A stretch of DNA of 64,000 nt from Candidatus Edwardsbacteria bacterium RifOxyA12_full_54_48 (GTDB taxonomy: Bacteria > Edwardsbacteria > AC1 > EtOH8), in assembly GCA_001777915.1 (NCBI GenBank), contig MFFN01000008.1:73222-137221 (forward strand), given 5' to 3'. A program made the translations under genes and the position numbers. Shown piece after piece: positions 40,673-50,786 of this stretch (position 1 is the first letter of the stretch; each line of letters opens with the position of its first letter). The notes beneath the pieces are model-generated. The model was not told where the DNA came from, did not search any database, and saw only the letters and a list, made by a program, of their open reading frames with translations.

Positions 40673-43600
40673 ATGATCTGGGATAAATTTTCAAAAGCGG
40701 TCTACCACAGCCCGTCGTTCGCCAAGCTTTTTAAGCTGTATGCCTCCGATCAGAAGCTTTTCGGCCTGACCGGGCCCTGCGAGGCCGGCAAGCCGGTGAT
40801 CGTCTCCGGGCTGTATGCCAAACAGCCCCGGACCCTGCTGTGGATCACCCCCGGCGACGAGGAAACCGAGCGGCAGCGGGACAATCTCTCCGTCCTGCTG
40901 GGCCCGGACAACATCAGATGGTGGGCGGCCTGGGACATCCTGCCGGGCGACCAGAAGGAGCCGGACGTGGAGCTGGTGGGCAGCCGGATGGAATGCCTCC
41001 AGGCCCTGTCGTCCAGACAGCCGGCGGTGATCCTGGCCTCGGCCCGGGCGGTCATCCAGCGCACCGTCAACCCGGCCGAGTTCGGCCAGCGGAGGATAGA
41101 CCTTTCTTTGGGCATGAAGATCGATCGGGAGGAGCTGCTGGCCCGGCTGATAGACTCCGGCTATGAGCGCCAGCCGGCCGTGTCGGGCATCGGGGACATC
41201 AGCCTGCGGGGCTCCATCATCGACATCGCCAGCTTCAGCGAGGAGGGGCCGGTCAGGCTGGAGCTGGACGACGACATCCTGGTCTCGCTGCGCCGCTTCA
41301 GCCTGCTGGACCAGCGCTCCACCGCCCGGCTGGAACGGGCCACCATCCTGCCCCGGATGGAGGTCTCCCAAAGGACCGCCTTGCTGCTGGAGCACCTGCC
41401 GGAGAATTGTTTGGTGATCATGGACGAGCCGGGGGAGATCTCCTCCGAATGGGCCGAGCTGTCCGAGGAGTACCGGGACATGGTCAACGATAACCGATTC
41501 GCCTCCGGCGAACAGTTCCGGCGGGGGCTAGCAACTTTCAGCCGACTGCTGGCGACCTCCGGGGCCGGCTTCGGGATGTCCGAGGAGAGGTCGCCCGAGG
41601 AGATCGTCCGCATCGGCATCCAGCCGGTGGAGCCCTTCATGTCCAATCTGGACCTGCTGGGGGCCAGGATCGAGAAACTGCACCAGGAGAACTTTCAGAT
41701 CTTTCTGCTGTGCGACAACCAGGGACAGCAGGAGCGCCTGAACGAGATCATCGACGGCCAGAGCCGGGCAAGGGTCGCCGAGATCACGGTGGCCGGGCTG
41801 CACAGCGGCTTCGTCTTTCCCGAGGCCCTTTTGTGCGCCGTCACCGAGCGGGAGATCTTCGCCCGGGAGAAACGGAGAAGGGCCCGAAGGTTCTTCAAGG
41901 GGGGCGGGGCCATCCGCAGCCTGGAGGCCCTGAGGAAGGGCGATTTCATGGTGCACGTGGACCACGGCATCTGCCAGTATCAGGGTCTGAGCAATCTTAA
42001 CATTGAGGGCCGGCAGACCGAGTGCCTGCTGCTGATCTTCCGGGACGGCGACAAGCTGTACCTGCCGGTGGACCAGCTGAAAAGGGTCCAGAAATACTCG
42101 GCCGAGGAGGGCCAACACCCCAACCTCTCCAAGCTGGGCTCGGCGGCCTGGGAGGAGACCAAGGCCCGGGCCAAGCGCTCGGCCCATGACATGGCCAAGG
42201 AACTGCTGGTCCTGTATGCGGCGCGAAAATCCCAGCCGGGGATAAGCTTCTCGCCCGACACCCTGTGGCAGAAGGAGCTGGAGGCCTCCTTCATCTACCA
42301 GGAGACGCCCGACCAGCTGAGGGCCATCGGGGAGATCAAGGCCGACATGGAGAGCGACAAGCCCATGGACCGCCTGCTGTGCGGCGACGTGGGCTACGGC
42401 AAGACCGAGGTGGCCATCCGGGCGGCCTTCAAGGCGGTGATGGACGGCCGCCAGGCGGCGGTGCTGGTGCCCACCACGGTGCTGGCCGAACAGCATTACC
42501 AGACCTTCCGGGAGCGGCTGGCCGACTACCCGGTGAAGGTGGAGATGCTGTCCCGCTTCCGCAAGCACGGCGACCAGAAGAAGGTCATCAAAGCGGTGGC
42601 CGCCGGCGAGGTGGACATCGTCATCGGCACCCACCGCCTGATCCAGAAGGACGTCCAGTTCAAAAAGCTGGGCCTGCTGGTGGTGGACGAGGAACAGCGC
42701 TTCGGGGTGGCCCACAAGGAGAAGCTCAAACAGCTGTTCAAGGCGGTGGACGTGCTGACCATGACCGCCACCCCCATCCCCCGGACCCTGCACATGTCAT
42801 TGCTGGGGGCCCGGGACATCTCCAACATCGAGACCCCGCCCAAGGACCGGCTGGCGGTGATCACCGAGGTGTCATTATGGAACGCCGACCGGATCAAAGA
42901 GGCCATCCTGCGGGAGGTGGACCGGGGCGGCCAGGTTTTCTTCCTGCACAACCGGGTGCAGTCCATCGCCGCCATGACCGCCTATATCGCCAGTCTGGTG
43001 CCGGGGGCCGAGGTGGCCCTGGCCCACGGTCAAATGGAGGAGCGGGAGCTGGAGCGGGTGATGCTGGCCTTCGCCGCCAAGCGCTACGACGTGCTGGTGG
43101 CCACCACCATCATCGAGTCGGGCCTGGACATGCCCAACGTCAACACCATCATCATCAACCGGGCAGATAAGTTCGGCCTGGCCCAGCTGTACCAGCTGCG
43201 GGGGCGGGTGGGGCGCTCCAACAAGCGGGCCTTCGCCCACCTGATCATTCCCAAGGGGGGGCGGATCAACGAAATTGCCCGCAAGCGGCTGAGGGTGATC
43301 GAGGAGCTGTCCGAGCTCGGCTCCGGTTTCCAGCTGGCCCTGCGGGACCTGGAGATCAGGGGGGCCGGGAACCTTCTGGGGCGGGAGCAGCACGGCAACA
43401 TGATCGCGGTGGGCTTCGAGCTCTACTGCCAGCTGCTGGAGGAGGCGGTCCGGGAGCTGAAAGGCCTGCCGGCGGTGCCCCAGATCGACGTCAAGGTGGA
43501 GATCCCGGGGAGGGCTTTGATCCCGCAGGATTATGTGGAGGATCCCAACGAGAGGATCAACCTCTACCGCCAGCTGAACAGGATCGGCGATATGGAAAAA

Positions 43601-43918
43601 TTCGACAGGATCCGCGAGGAGATGTCCGACCGCTTCGGCCCGCCGCCGGAGGAGGTCAGCCGTCTTATCGAGGCGGCCCGGCTCCGGCTGGGGGCGGCCA
43701 GCCTGGGCGCGGTCCGGATAAAATGGGAGGGGTCAAAACTGGAGGTCTGGTGGCCGGAGGACCGCAATCCCTCCCGGGAGAAGCTGGAAAAACTGGTCCG
43801 GACCATCCGCCAGCCCCTGGAGTTCATCGCCGCAAAAAATTTCTGCGCCAGGATAGCCCTGGGCAGCCGGCCGGATATATCGGCCGTTTCCGGGGAGCTT
43901 TTCGCCGCCGGAAATTGA
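40673..43918 (+). CDS. mfd: Transcription-repair coupling factor
   Basis: 1081 residues. Mfd displaces stalled RNA polymerase and recruits UvrA. The N-terminal UvrB-like domains are present (AVSGIGDISLRGSIIDIAS). The RNAP-interaction domain sits around GDFMVHVDHGICQYQGL. The superfamily 2 translocase has Walker A GDVGYGKTE at about 570, DEEQRFG at about 672, TATPIPRTL, and the helicase C-terminal ESGLDMPNVNTIIINRADKFGLAQLYQLRGRVGRS. The C-terminal TRCF domain is complete. ATG 40673 has no Shine-Dalgarno, and a TATAAT ends at the base before it. Confidence 0.96.
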   Translation: MIWDKFSKAVYHSPSFAKLFKLYASDQKLFGLTGPCEAGKPVIVSGLYAKQPRTLLWITPGDEETERQRDNLSVLLGPDNIRWWAAWDILPGDQKEPDVELVGSRMECLQALSSRQPAVILASARAVIQRTVNPAEFGQRRIDLSLGMKIDREELLARLIDSGYERQPAVSGIGDISLRGSIIDIASFSEEGPVRLELDDDILVSLRRFSLLDQRSTARLERATILPRMEVSQRTALLLEHLPENCLVIMDEPGEISSEWAELSEEYRDMVNDNRFASGEQFRRGLATFSRLLATSGAGFGMSEERSPEEIVRIGIQPVEPFMSNLDLLGARIEKLHQENFQIFLLCDNQGQQERLNEIIDGQSRARVAEITVAGLHSGFVFPEALLCAVTEREIFAREKRRRARRFFKGGGAIRSLEALRKGDFMVHVDHGICQYQGLSNLNIEGRQTECLLLIFRDGDKLYLPVDQLKRVQKYSAEEGQHPNLSKLGSAAWEETKARAKRSAHDMAKELLVLYAARKSQPGISFSPDTLWQKELEASFIYQETPDQLRAIGEIKADMESDKPMDRLLCGDVGYGKTEVAIRAAFKAVMDGRQAAVLVPTTVLAEQHYQTFRERLADYPVKVEMLSRFRKHGDQKKVIKAVAAGEVDIVIGTHRLIQKDVQFKKLGLLVVDEEQRFGVAHKEKLKQLFKAVDVLTMTATPIPRTLHMSLLGARDISNIETPPKDRLAVITEVSLWNADRIKEAILREVDRGGQVFFLHNRVQSIAAMTAYIASLVPGAEVALAHGQMEERELERVMLAFAAKRYDVLVATTIIESGLDMPNVNTIIINRADKFGLAQLYQLRGRVGRSNKRAFAHLIIPKGGRINEIARKRLRVIEELSELGSGFQLALRDLEIRGAGNLLGREQHGNMIAVGFELYCQLLEEAVRELKGLPAVPQIDVKVEIPGRALIPQDYVEDPNERINLYRQLNRIGDMEKFDRIREEMSDRFGPPPEEVSRLIEAARLRLGAASLGAVRIKWEGSKLEVWWPEDRNPSREKLEKLVRTIRQPLEFIAAKNFCARIALGSRPDISAVSGELFAAGN

Positions 43919-44239
43919 AAACTTCCAGCAATCCCACTTAGGTTGCCAGGGGTTGACAAAGCGGGGTTTAAGGGCTATATTTACTTATGTTAGCTGATAT
44001 GAAAGTATGGCACCATGATGAAGGCATTATACTTGTAAGCCCGATTATGTAGCGGCACTTATCCCTCAACTTGTGTTGCTTCGAAGTTCCCCTTCAAATG
44101 CTAACAAGACTGTCGGTATCAGGGCAGGCTCTCGGGATGACATTGCTATGTCCCCCTGAGGAAGCTATTATGTCTGACAGTCTGAATGGGTGCGGGAGTT
44201 TATTCCTCAATTATTTAAAAAATTATTGAACAACTCATT
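43919..44239 (+). promoter_or_regulatory. 321-nt gap holding the mcsA promoter
   Basis: TTGACA (43953-43958), 17-nt spacer, TATATT (43976-43981), then a leader of about 250 nt before mcsA. No CtsR-type operator (the heptad direct repeat GGTCAAANANA) was seen. A 21-codon open frame at 43987 has no ribosome-binding site. The rest holds nothing I can assign. Confidence 0.6.
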
Positions 44240-44749
44240 ATGATCTGCGATCTGTGCAAAAAAAACCAGGCGGTGATGCGCTACACCGAAGTGCGGGACA
44301 GCCGGAACACCGACTACAACCTGTGCCGGGAATGCGCCGAGCTCAAGGGCCTGGCCAAAAGCCTGAACCTGGCCCTGTCCTCCCTGGGGGACATGCTGGC
44401 CGGGATGATCCGCGATATCGGCGCTGAGCAGGATGACGATAATCAGGCCCAATGCCCCCAATGCGGGCTGGCCCTGACCGATTTCAAAAAACTGGGCCGG
44501 CTGGGCTGCCCCGGCTGCTATCAGGTGTTCAACGCCAGCCTCAAACCACTGGTCAGGCAGATACACGGCCTCAACGATCATCTGGGCAAGGCCGCCCCGG
44601 CCTCCGGTGAGATCAAAGCCGCCCCCTCCGAAAACCGGGTGGAGCGGCTTAAGCTGGACCTGCAGGCAGCGGTGCTCAAAGAGGAATACGAGAGGGCGGC
44701 AGCCTTGCGCGACCAGATCAAACAATTGGAGACCAGCGGGGCCAAATGA
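44240..44749 (+). CDS. mcsA: McsA, activator of the protein-arginine kinase
   Basis: 169 residues. Two CxxC pairs at the N-terminus (C3/C6 and C29/C32) and two more in QCPQCG and GCPGCY are zinc-finger-like, as in McsA. The C-terminal UVR domain is ERLKLDLQAAVLKEEYERAAALRDQIKQLE. McsA stimulates McsB and links it to ClpC. It overlaps mcsB by four bases (ATGA at 44746-44749). No ctsR gene precedes it, unlike in Bacillus. Confidence 0.92.
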   Translation: MICDLCKKNQAVMRYTEVRDSRNTDYNLCRECAELKGLAKSLNLALSSLGDMLAGMIRDIGAEQDDDNQAQCPQCGLALTDFKKLGRLGCPGCYQVFNASLKPLVRQIHGLNDHLGKAAPASGEIKAAPSENRVERLKLDLQAAVLKEEYERAAALRDQIKQLETSGAK

Positions 44750-45816
44750 ACCTTCCCGACAACGGCATACAGGGCCTGATCGGCCAGGAGGCCGGATGGC
44801 TTAAACCTTCGGACAGCGATCCCGGAGTGGTGATCTCCAGCCGGGTCCGGCTGGCCCGCAATCTGGCGGAGCATCTTTTTCCCGGCCGCTCCGGGCAGGC
44901 TGAGCGCAGCCTGGTCCGGGAGGAGGTCAGAAAAGCTTCGTCAGCGGTTAATTATTTCGGCGGTGCGGCCTTTTTCGACCTGGATATCCTGAACCAGCTC
45001 GACAGGACCGCCCTGTGGGAGCGCCGGCTGATCAGCTCGGACCTGATGGACAAAAAGAACGGGGCCGGGGTGCTGGTGGGAAGGGACCAGTCGCTGGACC
45101 TGATGATCAACGAGGAGGACCACATCCGGATGCAGAGCCTGCTGCCGGGCCTGGATCTGATCGAGGCCTTCCGGATAGTCGACCAGGTGGACGATCAGCT
45201 GCAGCGGAGACTGGCGATGGCCTATTCCCCGGAGTGGGGATTTCTGACCTGTTGTCCCAGCAACCTGGGGACCGGCTTAAGGGCCTCGCTGCTGATCCAC
45301 CTGCCGGCCCTGGTGCGGGCCAAAAGGATAGAAAAACTTTTGAATCAAATGGAGGAGCAGGGGATCCTGGTGCGGGGCTTCTACGGCGAGGGCAGCGAGG
45401 TGGCCGGGGATATCTTCCAGATCTCCAACCGGGCCACCCTGGGCCGGAACGAATTGGAGATAATAGAGCATGTGGAGCGGGTGGGCCGCAGCCTGATGGA
45501 ACAGGAAATGGAGGCCCGCCGATACATCATGGATCACGCCCGCCGGCAGACCGAGGACAACATCTGGAGGGCCTTCGGCATCCTGGCCAACGCCAGGATG
45601 CTTTCCTCCCGGGAATTTTTGGAGCTGACATCCTCCCTGCGTCTGGGCATTTTCCTGGGCCTGTTTCCCAGGATGGGGCTGAATGCCCTGAACAAACTGC
45701 TGATCACCACCCAGCCGGCCCATCTGCAGATCATGCTGGACGCCCAGCTGGAGGCCCATGAACGGGACGGGGAAAGGGCCAAAATGGTCAGGGCTATCAT
45801 GGCAGATTTTATTTAA
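44746..45816 (+). CDS. mcsB: Protein-arginine kinase
   Basis: 356 residues of the ATP:guanido phosphotransferase fold. McsB phosphorylates arginine on proteins, marking them for ClpC. Seen are SSRVRLARNLAEHLFPGR, ASLLIHLPALV after the active-site CCPSNLGTGLR, and EGSEVAGDIFQISNRATLG. The phospho-arginine-binding motif RDxxRA is intact as RDGERA at 340-345. Its stop is 44 nt before clpC. All parts needed for kinase activity appear present. Confidence 0.95.
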   Translation: MNLPDNGIQGLIGQEAGWLKPSDSDPGVVISSRVRLARNLAEHLFPGRSGQAERSLVREEVRKASSAVNYFGGAAFFDLDILNQLDRTALWERRLISSDLMDKKNGAGVLVGRDQSLDLMINEEDHIRMQSLLPGLDLIEAFRIVDQVDDQLQRRLAMAYSPEWGFLTCCPSNLGTGLRASLLIHLPALVRAKRIEKLLNQMEEQGILVRGFYGEGSEVAGDIFQISNRATLGRNELEIIEHVERVGRSLMEQEMEARRYIMDHARRQTEDNIWRAFGILANARMLSSREFLELTSSLRLGIFLGLFPRMGLNALNKLLITTQPAHLQIMLDAQLEAHERDGERAKMVRAIMADFI

Positions 45817-45860
45817 ACTTTTCAAACCTCAAAACAGTCCAATATCAATAAGTAATTATC

Positions 45861-48341
45861 ATGAAAGACAATAGATTCACCGAAAGGGCCAGAAGGGTCC
45901 TGTTCCTGGCCCGCGAGGAGGCCCGGCGCCTGCAGCATGACTACATAGGCACCGAGCATATCCTTTTGGCCGCTCTCCGGGAGGGCGAGGGGGTGGCGGT
46001 GGCGGTGCTGTTGAGCCTGGGCGTAAGCACCGAGCAGATCCGCCGTAAGGTGGAGGAGCTGATGCCCAAGGGCGGCCAGACCATCCTGATGGGCGAACTG
46101 CCATTCAACCTGTCGGCCCGCCGGGCCATGGAGCTGGCGGTGGAGGAGGCCAAAACCCTCCAGCACAATTATGTGGGCACCGAACACCTGCTGCTGGGGC
46201 TGATGGAAGATCAGGACGGCATAGCCTCCCGGGCCCTAGTGTCGTTGGGCATTAGTGCGGAGCTGATGCGCTCCGAGATCATGCGCCTGCTGTCCAGCGA
46301 GCCGGGATCATCGCCGACGCCTCAATCAAACGGGCAGAGCAAGACCCCGGCCTTGGATTATTTCTGCCGGGACCTGACCCGGCTGGCCCAGGACGGCAAG
46401 CTGGACCCGGTGATCGGGCGGGGCCGGGAGATAGAAAGGGTCATCCAGATATTGTCCCGGCGCAAGAAGAACAACCCCCTGCTGATCGGCGAGGCCGGGG
46501 TGGGCAAGACCGCCATCATAGAGGGGCTGGCCCAGAAGATAATCAGCGGCGAGGTGCCGGAGCCCCTGTTGTCCAAGCGGGTGATGGCCCTGGACCTGGC
46601 CGCGGTGGTGGCCGGGACCAAGTACCGGGGGCAGTTCGAGGAGCGGATGAAAGCTTTGATGAACGAGCTGCGCCAGACCCAGGACAACATCATCTTCCTG
46701 GACGAACTGCACACCATCGTGGGGGCCGGAGGGGCCGAGGGGGCGCTGGACGCCTCCAACATGCTCAAACCCGCCCTGGCCCGGGGGGAGATGCAGTGCG
46801 TGGGGGCCACCACCCTGGACGAGTACCGCAAGCATATCGAGAAGGACGGCGCTTTGGAGCGCCGGTTCCAGAGCATCATAGTGGAGGCCCCGTCGGTGGA
46901 CCAATCGCTGAAGATATTAAAGGGTCTGCAGGAAAGATACCAGGACCACCACAAGGTGAAATACAGCGATGAGGCCATTGAATCGGCGGTCCGGCTGTCC
47001 GACCGCTACATCACCGACCGCTATCTGCCGGACAAAGCCATCGACGTGCTGGACGAGGCCGGCTCGCGGGCCAGGCTGTCCACCTCCGAGCCGCCGGCCG
47101 AGATAAAATTCTTGGAGAGCCAGCTCAAGGACATAAAAGCATGCAAGGTAGAGGCGGTCAAGGGCCAGGATTATGAGAAGGCGGCCACCTTAAGGGATTC
47201 GGAGAGGAACAAGCGCCAGGAAATAGAGCGGCTGCGAGAGGCCTGGAAGAAGAGCCGCGACCTGGTGGCGGTAAAGATAACCCAGGAGGACATCGCCTAT
47301 GTGATCTCCCGCTGGACCGGGATCCCCATTGTCAAGCTGGAGGAGAAAGAGTCCGCCCGCTTATTGCGGATGGAGGAGGAACTCAGGAAGCGGGTGGTGG
47401 GGCAGGACCAGGCCCTGGAGGCCGTCTCCCGGGCGGTGCGCCGCAGCCGGGCCGGCATCCGGGACACCGCCCGGCCGATGGGCTCGTTCATCTTTCTGGG
47501 CCCCACCGGGGTGGGCAAGACCGAGCTGGCCAGGGTCCTGGCTTCTTTCCTGTTCGGAGATGAGAACGCCCTGATCCGGGTGGATATGTCGGAATACATG
47601 GAGAAGTTCGCCGTCTCCCGGATGGTGGGGGCTCCTCCGGGCTACGTGGGGTACGAGGAGGGCGGCCAGCTGACCGAGAAGATCCGGCGCAAGCCCTATT
47701 CGGTGGTCCTGCTGGATGAGATAGAGAAGGCCCATCCCGACGTGTTCAACATGCTGCTGCAGGTGCTGGAGGACGGCCAGCTGACCGATTCCTACGGCCG
47801 GAAGGTAAGCTTCAAGAACGCGGTGCTGATCATGACCTCCAATCTGGGGGCCCGGGAGATCAAGAAGGGCGTCAGCCTGGGATTCCAGAATAACGACCAG
47901 CTGCTGGCCTTCGACCAGATGAAGGACAAGGTGCTGTCGGAGCTTAAAAAAACCTTCAACCCGGAATTCCTGAACCGGGTGGACGAGGTGGTGGTATTCA
48001 ATTCCCTGGGCCGGCCGGAGATGGGCCGGATCGTGGACATCCTGATAGGCCAACTTTCCCTGCGGCTTAAGGAAAAGAACATCACCATCGGCATCTCGCC
48101 CCAGGCCAAGGAACTGCTGGTGGCCAGGGGATTCGATCCCACCTACGGGGCCAGGCCTTTGCGCCGCACCATCCAGAGGATGGTGGAGGACCCTCTGTCC
48201 CAGGAGATCCTGAAGGCCGATATCAGGTTCGGGAACAGGGTGCTGATAGAAGCCGAAGGTGAGGTCTTGAAATTCGTTCCCCAGTCCCCGGGAAAAATCA
48301 GGGGAGGCGTCAGGAAAAAAACTCCCCGGGCGAAGAAATGA
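45861..48341 (+). CDS. clpC: ATP-dependent Clp protease ATP-binding subunit ClpC
   Basis: 826 residues. Double Clp-N repeats (about 1-145) are followed by AAA-1 with GEAGVGKT, then a linker with a UVR-like motif ([22 protein letters not shown]). AAA-2 has [15 protein letters not shown] and the arginine finger near [14 protein letters not shown]. ClpC unfolds phospho-arginine-tagged substrates for ClpP; no clpP is in this window. A strong hairpin after the stop ends the mcsA-mcsB-clpC unit. Confidence 0.96.
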   Translation: MKDNRFTERARRVLFLAREEARRLQHDYIGTEHILLAALREGEGVAVAVLLSLGVSTEQIRRKVEELMPKGGQTILMGELPFNLSARRAMELAVEEAKTLQHNYVGTEHLLLGLMEDQDGIASRALVSLGISAELMRSEIMRLLSSEPGSSPTPQSNGQSKTPALDYFCRDLTRLAQDGKLDPVIGRGREIERVIQILSRRKKNNPLLIGEAGVGKTAIIEGLAQKIISGEVPEPLLSKRVMALDLAAVVAGTKYRGQFEERMKALMNELRQTQDNIIFLDELHTIVGAGGAEGALDASNMLKPALARGEMQCVGATTLDEYRKHIEKDGALERRFQSIIVEAPSVDQSLKILKGLQERYQDHHKVKYSDEAIESAVRLSDRYITDRYLPDKAIDVLDEAGSRARLSTSEPPAEIKFLESQLKDIKACKVEAVKGQDYEKAATLRDSERNKRQEIERLREAWKKSRDLVAVKITQEDIAYVISRWTGIPIVKLEEKESARLLRMEEELRKRVVGQDQALEAVSRAVRRSRAGIRDTARPMGSFIFLGPTGVGKTELARVLASFLFGDENALIRVDMSEYMEKFAVSRMVGAPPGYVGYEEGGQLTEKIRRKPYSVVLLDEIEKAHPDVFNMLLQVLEDGQLTDSYGRKVSFKNAVLIMTSNLGAREIKKGVSLGFQNNDQLLAFDQMKDKVLSELKKTFNPEFLNRVDEVVVFNSLGRPEMGRIVDILIGQLSLRLKEKNITIGISPQAKELLVARGFDPTYGARPLRRTIQRMVEDPLSQEILKADIRFGNRVLIEAEGEVLKFVPQSPGKIRGGVRKKTPRAKK

Positions 48342-48344
48342 GTC

Positions 48345-48378
48345 CATGACCAGGCTGGCCATAGCCAGCCTGGTCATG
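48345..48378 (+). terminator. Terminator of the mcsA-mcsB-clpC operon
   Basis: CATGACCAGGCTGGC (48345-48359), 4-nt loop, GCCAGCCTGGTCATG (48364-48378): a perfect 15-bp stem, followed by TTTAATT. Confidence 0.8.
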
Positions 48379-48399
48379 TTTAATTGGCGAGGTTTTCAA

Positions 48400-48428
48400 T
48401 TGACTGCATAATCCCGGAATGTTATAAT
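48400..48428 (+). promoter_or_regulatory. Sigma70 promoter of the bamA operon
   Basis: TTGACT (48400-48405), 17-nt spacer, TATAAT (48423-48428), 69 nt before the bamA ATG. Confidence 0.8.
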
Positions 48429-48496
48429 TACAAGCCGATGCCCGCCCAAGTTTTTTTGGAACAGCTAAACCCGATAACTAAAAAAGAAAGACATAC

Positions 48497-50758
48497 ATGA
48501 AGCGCTTTTTATTTCCGTCAATAGTTATGGTAATTTCGCTCTTGGTCCAGACCTTGCCGGCCAATGCCGTCATCATAGCCGACCTCAGGGTAGAGGGTGT
48601 CGAACGAATCGATCCGGAGGTGGTGCTGAACGCATCGGGGATACTGCCGGGCGACCAGCTGAACGACAACAACATCTCCGAAGCGGTGAAGAAGATATAC
48701 CAACTGGGTTATTTCACCGAGGTGGCGGTGGCCAAAGATTCGACCGAGAGCGGATATCTGCTGGTATTTTCAGTGACGGAAAAAGCCATCGTGGAAAGGA
48801 TAGAATTCCTGGGCAATAAGAAGATCAAATCAGATCAGCTGGAGGAAAAGATCGCCCTCAAGCCCGGCAGTTTTCTGGATCCTCAGTACCTGGCCCAATC
48901 CAAGGATACCATCCGGGCCCTGTACATGGAGAAGGGCTACTTCAACGCCCAGGTTGAGGATACCCTGATAGAGTCGGGCAGCCGCTATGCGGTCCGTTTC
49001 AAGATCGAGGAGGGCAAGAAGATCCGGGTCAAGAAGATACTGGTCAGCGGCAACCAGGCCCTGTCAGACGGGGCCGTCATCAAAGCCATGAAGACCAAGC
49101 CCCGGGGCTGGACATTGGTCTGGAAGGTGATCCCCTGGTTCCGCAGCGGATCCTTCAACCAGGACACCCTGACCCAGGACCTGGACCGGGTGACCCGGCT
49201 GTACAAGAACCACGGCCATCTGGAGATAGCCGCCAGGCAGGATTCTCTGTCCTACAACCGGAAGATGGACCGAGTGGACATCCACCTGGAGGTGGCCGAA
49301 GGGCCGGAGTTCAAGATTGGCCGGGTGGAGTTCTCCGGCAACGACAAGATCGATACCAAGAGGCTCCACCGGATGACCGAGCTGAAGCCGGAAAAGATCT
49401 TCCGGATAGACGACGCCGACAAGACCCTGGAGAACCTGTTCTCCATCTACACCGAGGAGGGCTACATCTACTGCCACATCGAGCCCTTCCAGGACCTGCG
49501 GGATTCCACGGTGGACATCACCTATAACATCATCGAGAACAAACCGGCCTATGTCAACAAGGTGATCATCTCCGGCAACACCAAGACCCGGGAGAAGGTG
49601 ATCCGCCGGGTGCTGACCGTCAAGCCGGGCGAGCTGTTCCGGCGTTCCAAGGTGATGCGCAGCCAGCGGGAGATCTTCACCTTGGGCTATTTCGAGGACG
49701 TCCAGCTGAACTACCAGCCGGCCGACACCCTGGGCAACATCGACCTGATCTTTGACGTCAAGGAGAAGACGGTGGGCCAGTTCCAGATCGGGACCACCTA
49801 CGGGGCCACCGACGGCCTGGCCGGCTTCGTGCAGATCGGGGTCCCCAATTTCCTGGGCCGGGGCCAGCAGGTGAACCTGAAGACCGAGTTCAGCAACAAG
49901 AAGTTCAACGTCGATCTGGGCTTCACCGAGCCCTGGCTGTTCGACACCCCGACCTCGGTGGGCGTCAATGTCTATCACACCCAATATACCTATTCCGAGT
50001 ACACTCAGAAAAAGACCGGCGGCAGCCTGAGTCTGGGGCGCCCCATCCCCTGGCTGGATTACACCCGGGGCTACTGGTCCTACAGCCTGGAGCGGATCAA
50101 TATCACGGATATGTCCGAATCTTTTGCGCAAGCCATGAGCACTCAAGCATTCCCATCCATATCATCGAGCACCTCGTTTACGCTGGTGCGGGACAGCCGT
50201 GACCGGCCCTTCAACGCCAGCCGCGGCACCCGGACGGTGGGCCTGGCCAAGTACGCCGGCGGCATCCTGGGGGGCCGGATCGATTACCAGAAATACCTGC
50301 TGGAGTACCGGCACTACCGGCCGCTGTTCTGGAAGTTGGTGGGGATGGCCCGGGCCAAGACCGGGGTGGTGGACGGCTACAGCAGCCCCTCCACGGTGCC
50401 GGCTTATGAAAGATTCCGCATCGGCGGCTCGGGGGACGACGGGGTAAGGGGCTATCCCGACCAGAGCATCAACCGGGCCACCTACGGCGGCCGGATAATG
50501 CTGATCAGCAACCTGGAGGTCAAATACAGCTTCAACCAGAGCGTCTACCTGCTGGCCTTCGCCGATGCCGGGAACACCTGGACCCAATACGACCAGATCC
50601 ATCCCTCGGTGCTGTACAAGGGCGCCGGCCTGGGGGTCAGGGCCGAGGTGCCGATGCTGGGCGTCCTGGGCCTGGACTGGGGATGGGGATTCGACTGGGA
50701 CAAGAACGTGCAGTCAGACAAATGGCAGCTGCATTTCCAGCTGGGGACTTCGTTTTAA
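48497..50758 (+). CDS. bamA: Outer membrane protein assembly factor BamA
   Basis: 753 residues. A signal peptide (about 1-24) is followed by five POTRA domains (e.g. ADLRVEGVERIDPEVVL, VERIEFLGNKKIKSDQL, KIRVKKILVSGNQALSD, FKIGRVEFSGNDKIDTK and VNKVIISGNTKTREKV). The last is followed by the 16-strand Omp85 barrel from about 430. The lid-lock VRGY motif is present as VRGYPDQ, and the C-terminus is HFQLGTSF ending in Phe. BamA inserts barrel proteins. The operon continues with the Skp-like gene. Confidence 0.96.
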   Translation: MKRFLFPSIVMVISLLVQTLPANAVIIADLRVEGVERIDPEVVLNASGILPGDQLNDNNISEAVKKIYQLGYFTEVAVAKDSTESGYLLVFSVTEKAIVERIEFLGNKKIKSDQLEEKIALKPGSFLDPQYLAQSKDTIRALYMEKGYFNAQVEDTLIESGSRYAVRFKIEEGKKIRVKKILVSGNQALSDGAVIKAMKTKPRGWTLVWKVIPWFRSGSFNQDTLTQDLDRVTRLYKNHGHLEIAARQDSLSYNRKMDRVDIHLEVAEGPEFKIGRVEFSGNDKIDTKRLHRMTELKPEKIFRIDDADKTLENLFSIYTEEGYIYCHIEPFQDLRDSTVDITYNIIENKPAYVNKVIISGNTKTREKVIRRVLTVKPGELFRRSKVMRSQREIFTLGYFEDVQLNYQPADTLGNIDLIFDVKEKTVGQFQIGTTYGATDGLAGFVQIGVPNFLGRGQQVNLKTEFSNKKFNVDLGFTEPWLFDTPTSVGVNVYHTQYTYSEYTQKKTGGSLSLGRPIPWLDYTRGYWSYSLERINITDMSESFAQAMSTQAFPSISSSTSFTLVRDSRDRPFNASRGTRTVGLAKYAGGILGGRIDYQKYLLEYRHYRPLFWKLVGMARAKTGVVDGYSSPSTVPAYERFRIGGSGDDGVRGYPDQSINRATYGGRIMLISNLEVKYSFNQSVYLLAFADAGNTWTQYDQIHPSVLYKGAGLGVRAEVPMLGVLGLDWGWGFDWDKNVQSDKWQLHFQLGTSF

Positions 50759-50786
50759 TCAGTAAAAAAAGGGAGAGGCGTTGGGT

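Noticed and set aside
41528-42793. 421-codon minus-strand frame within mfd
   Set aside because: Complement of the conserved mfd helicase; no domain signs.
43987-44052. 21-codon frame in the mcsA leader
   Set aside because: No ribosome-binding site and no recognised sequence.
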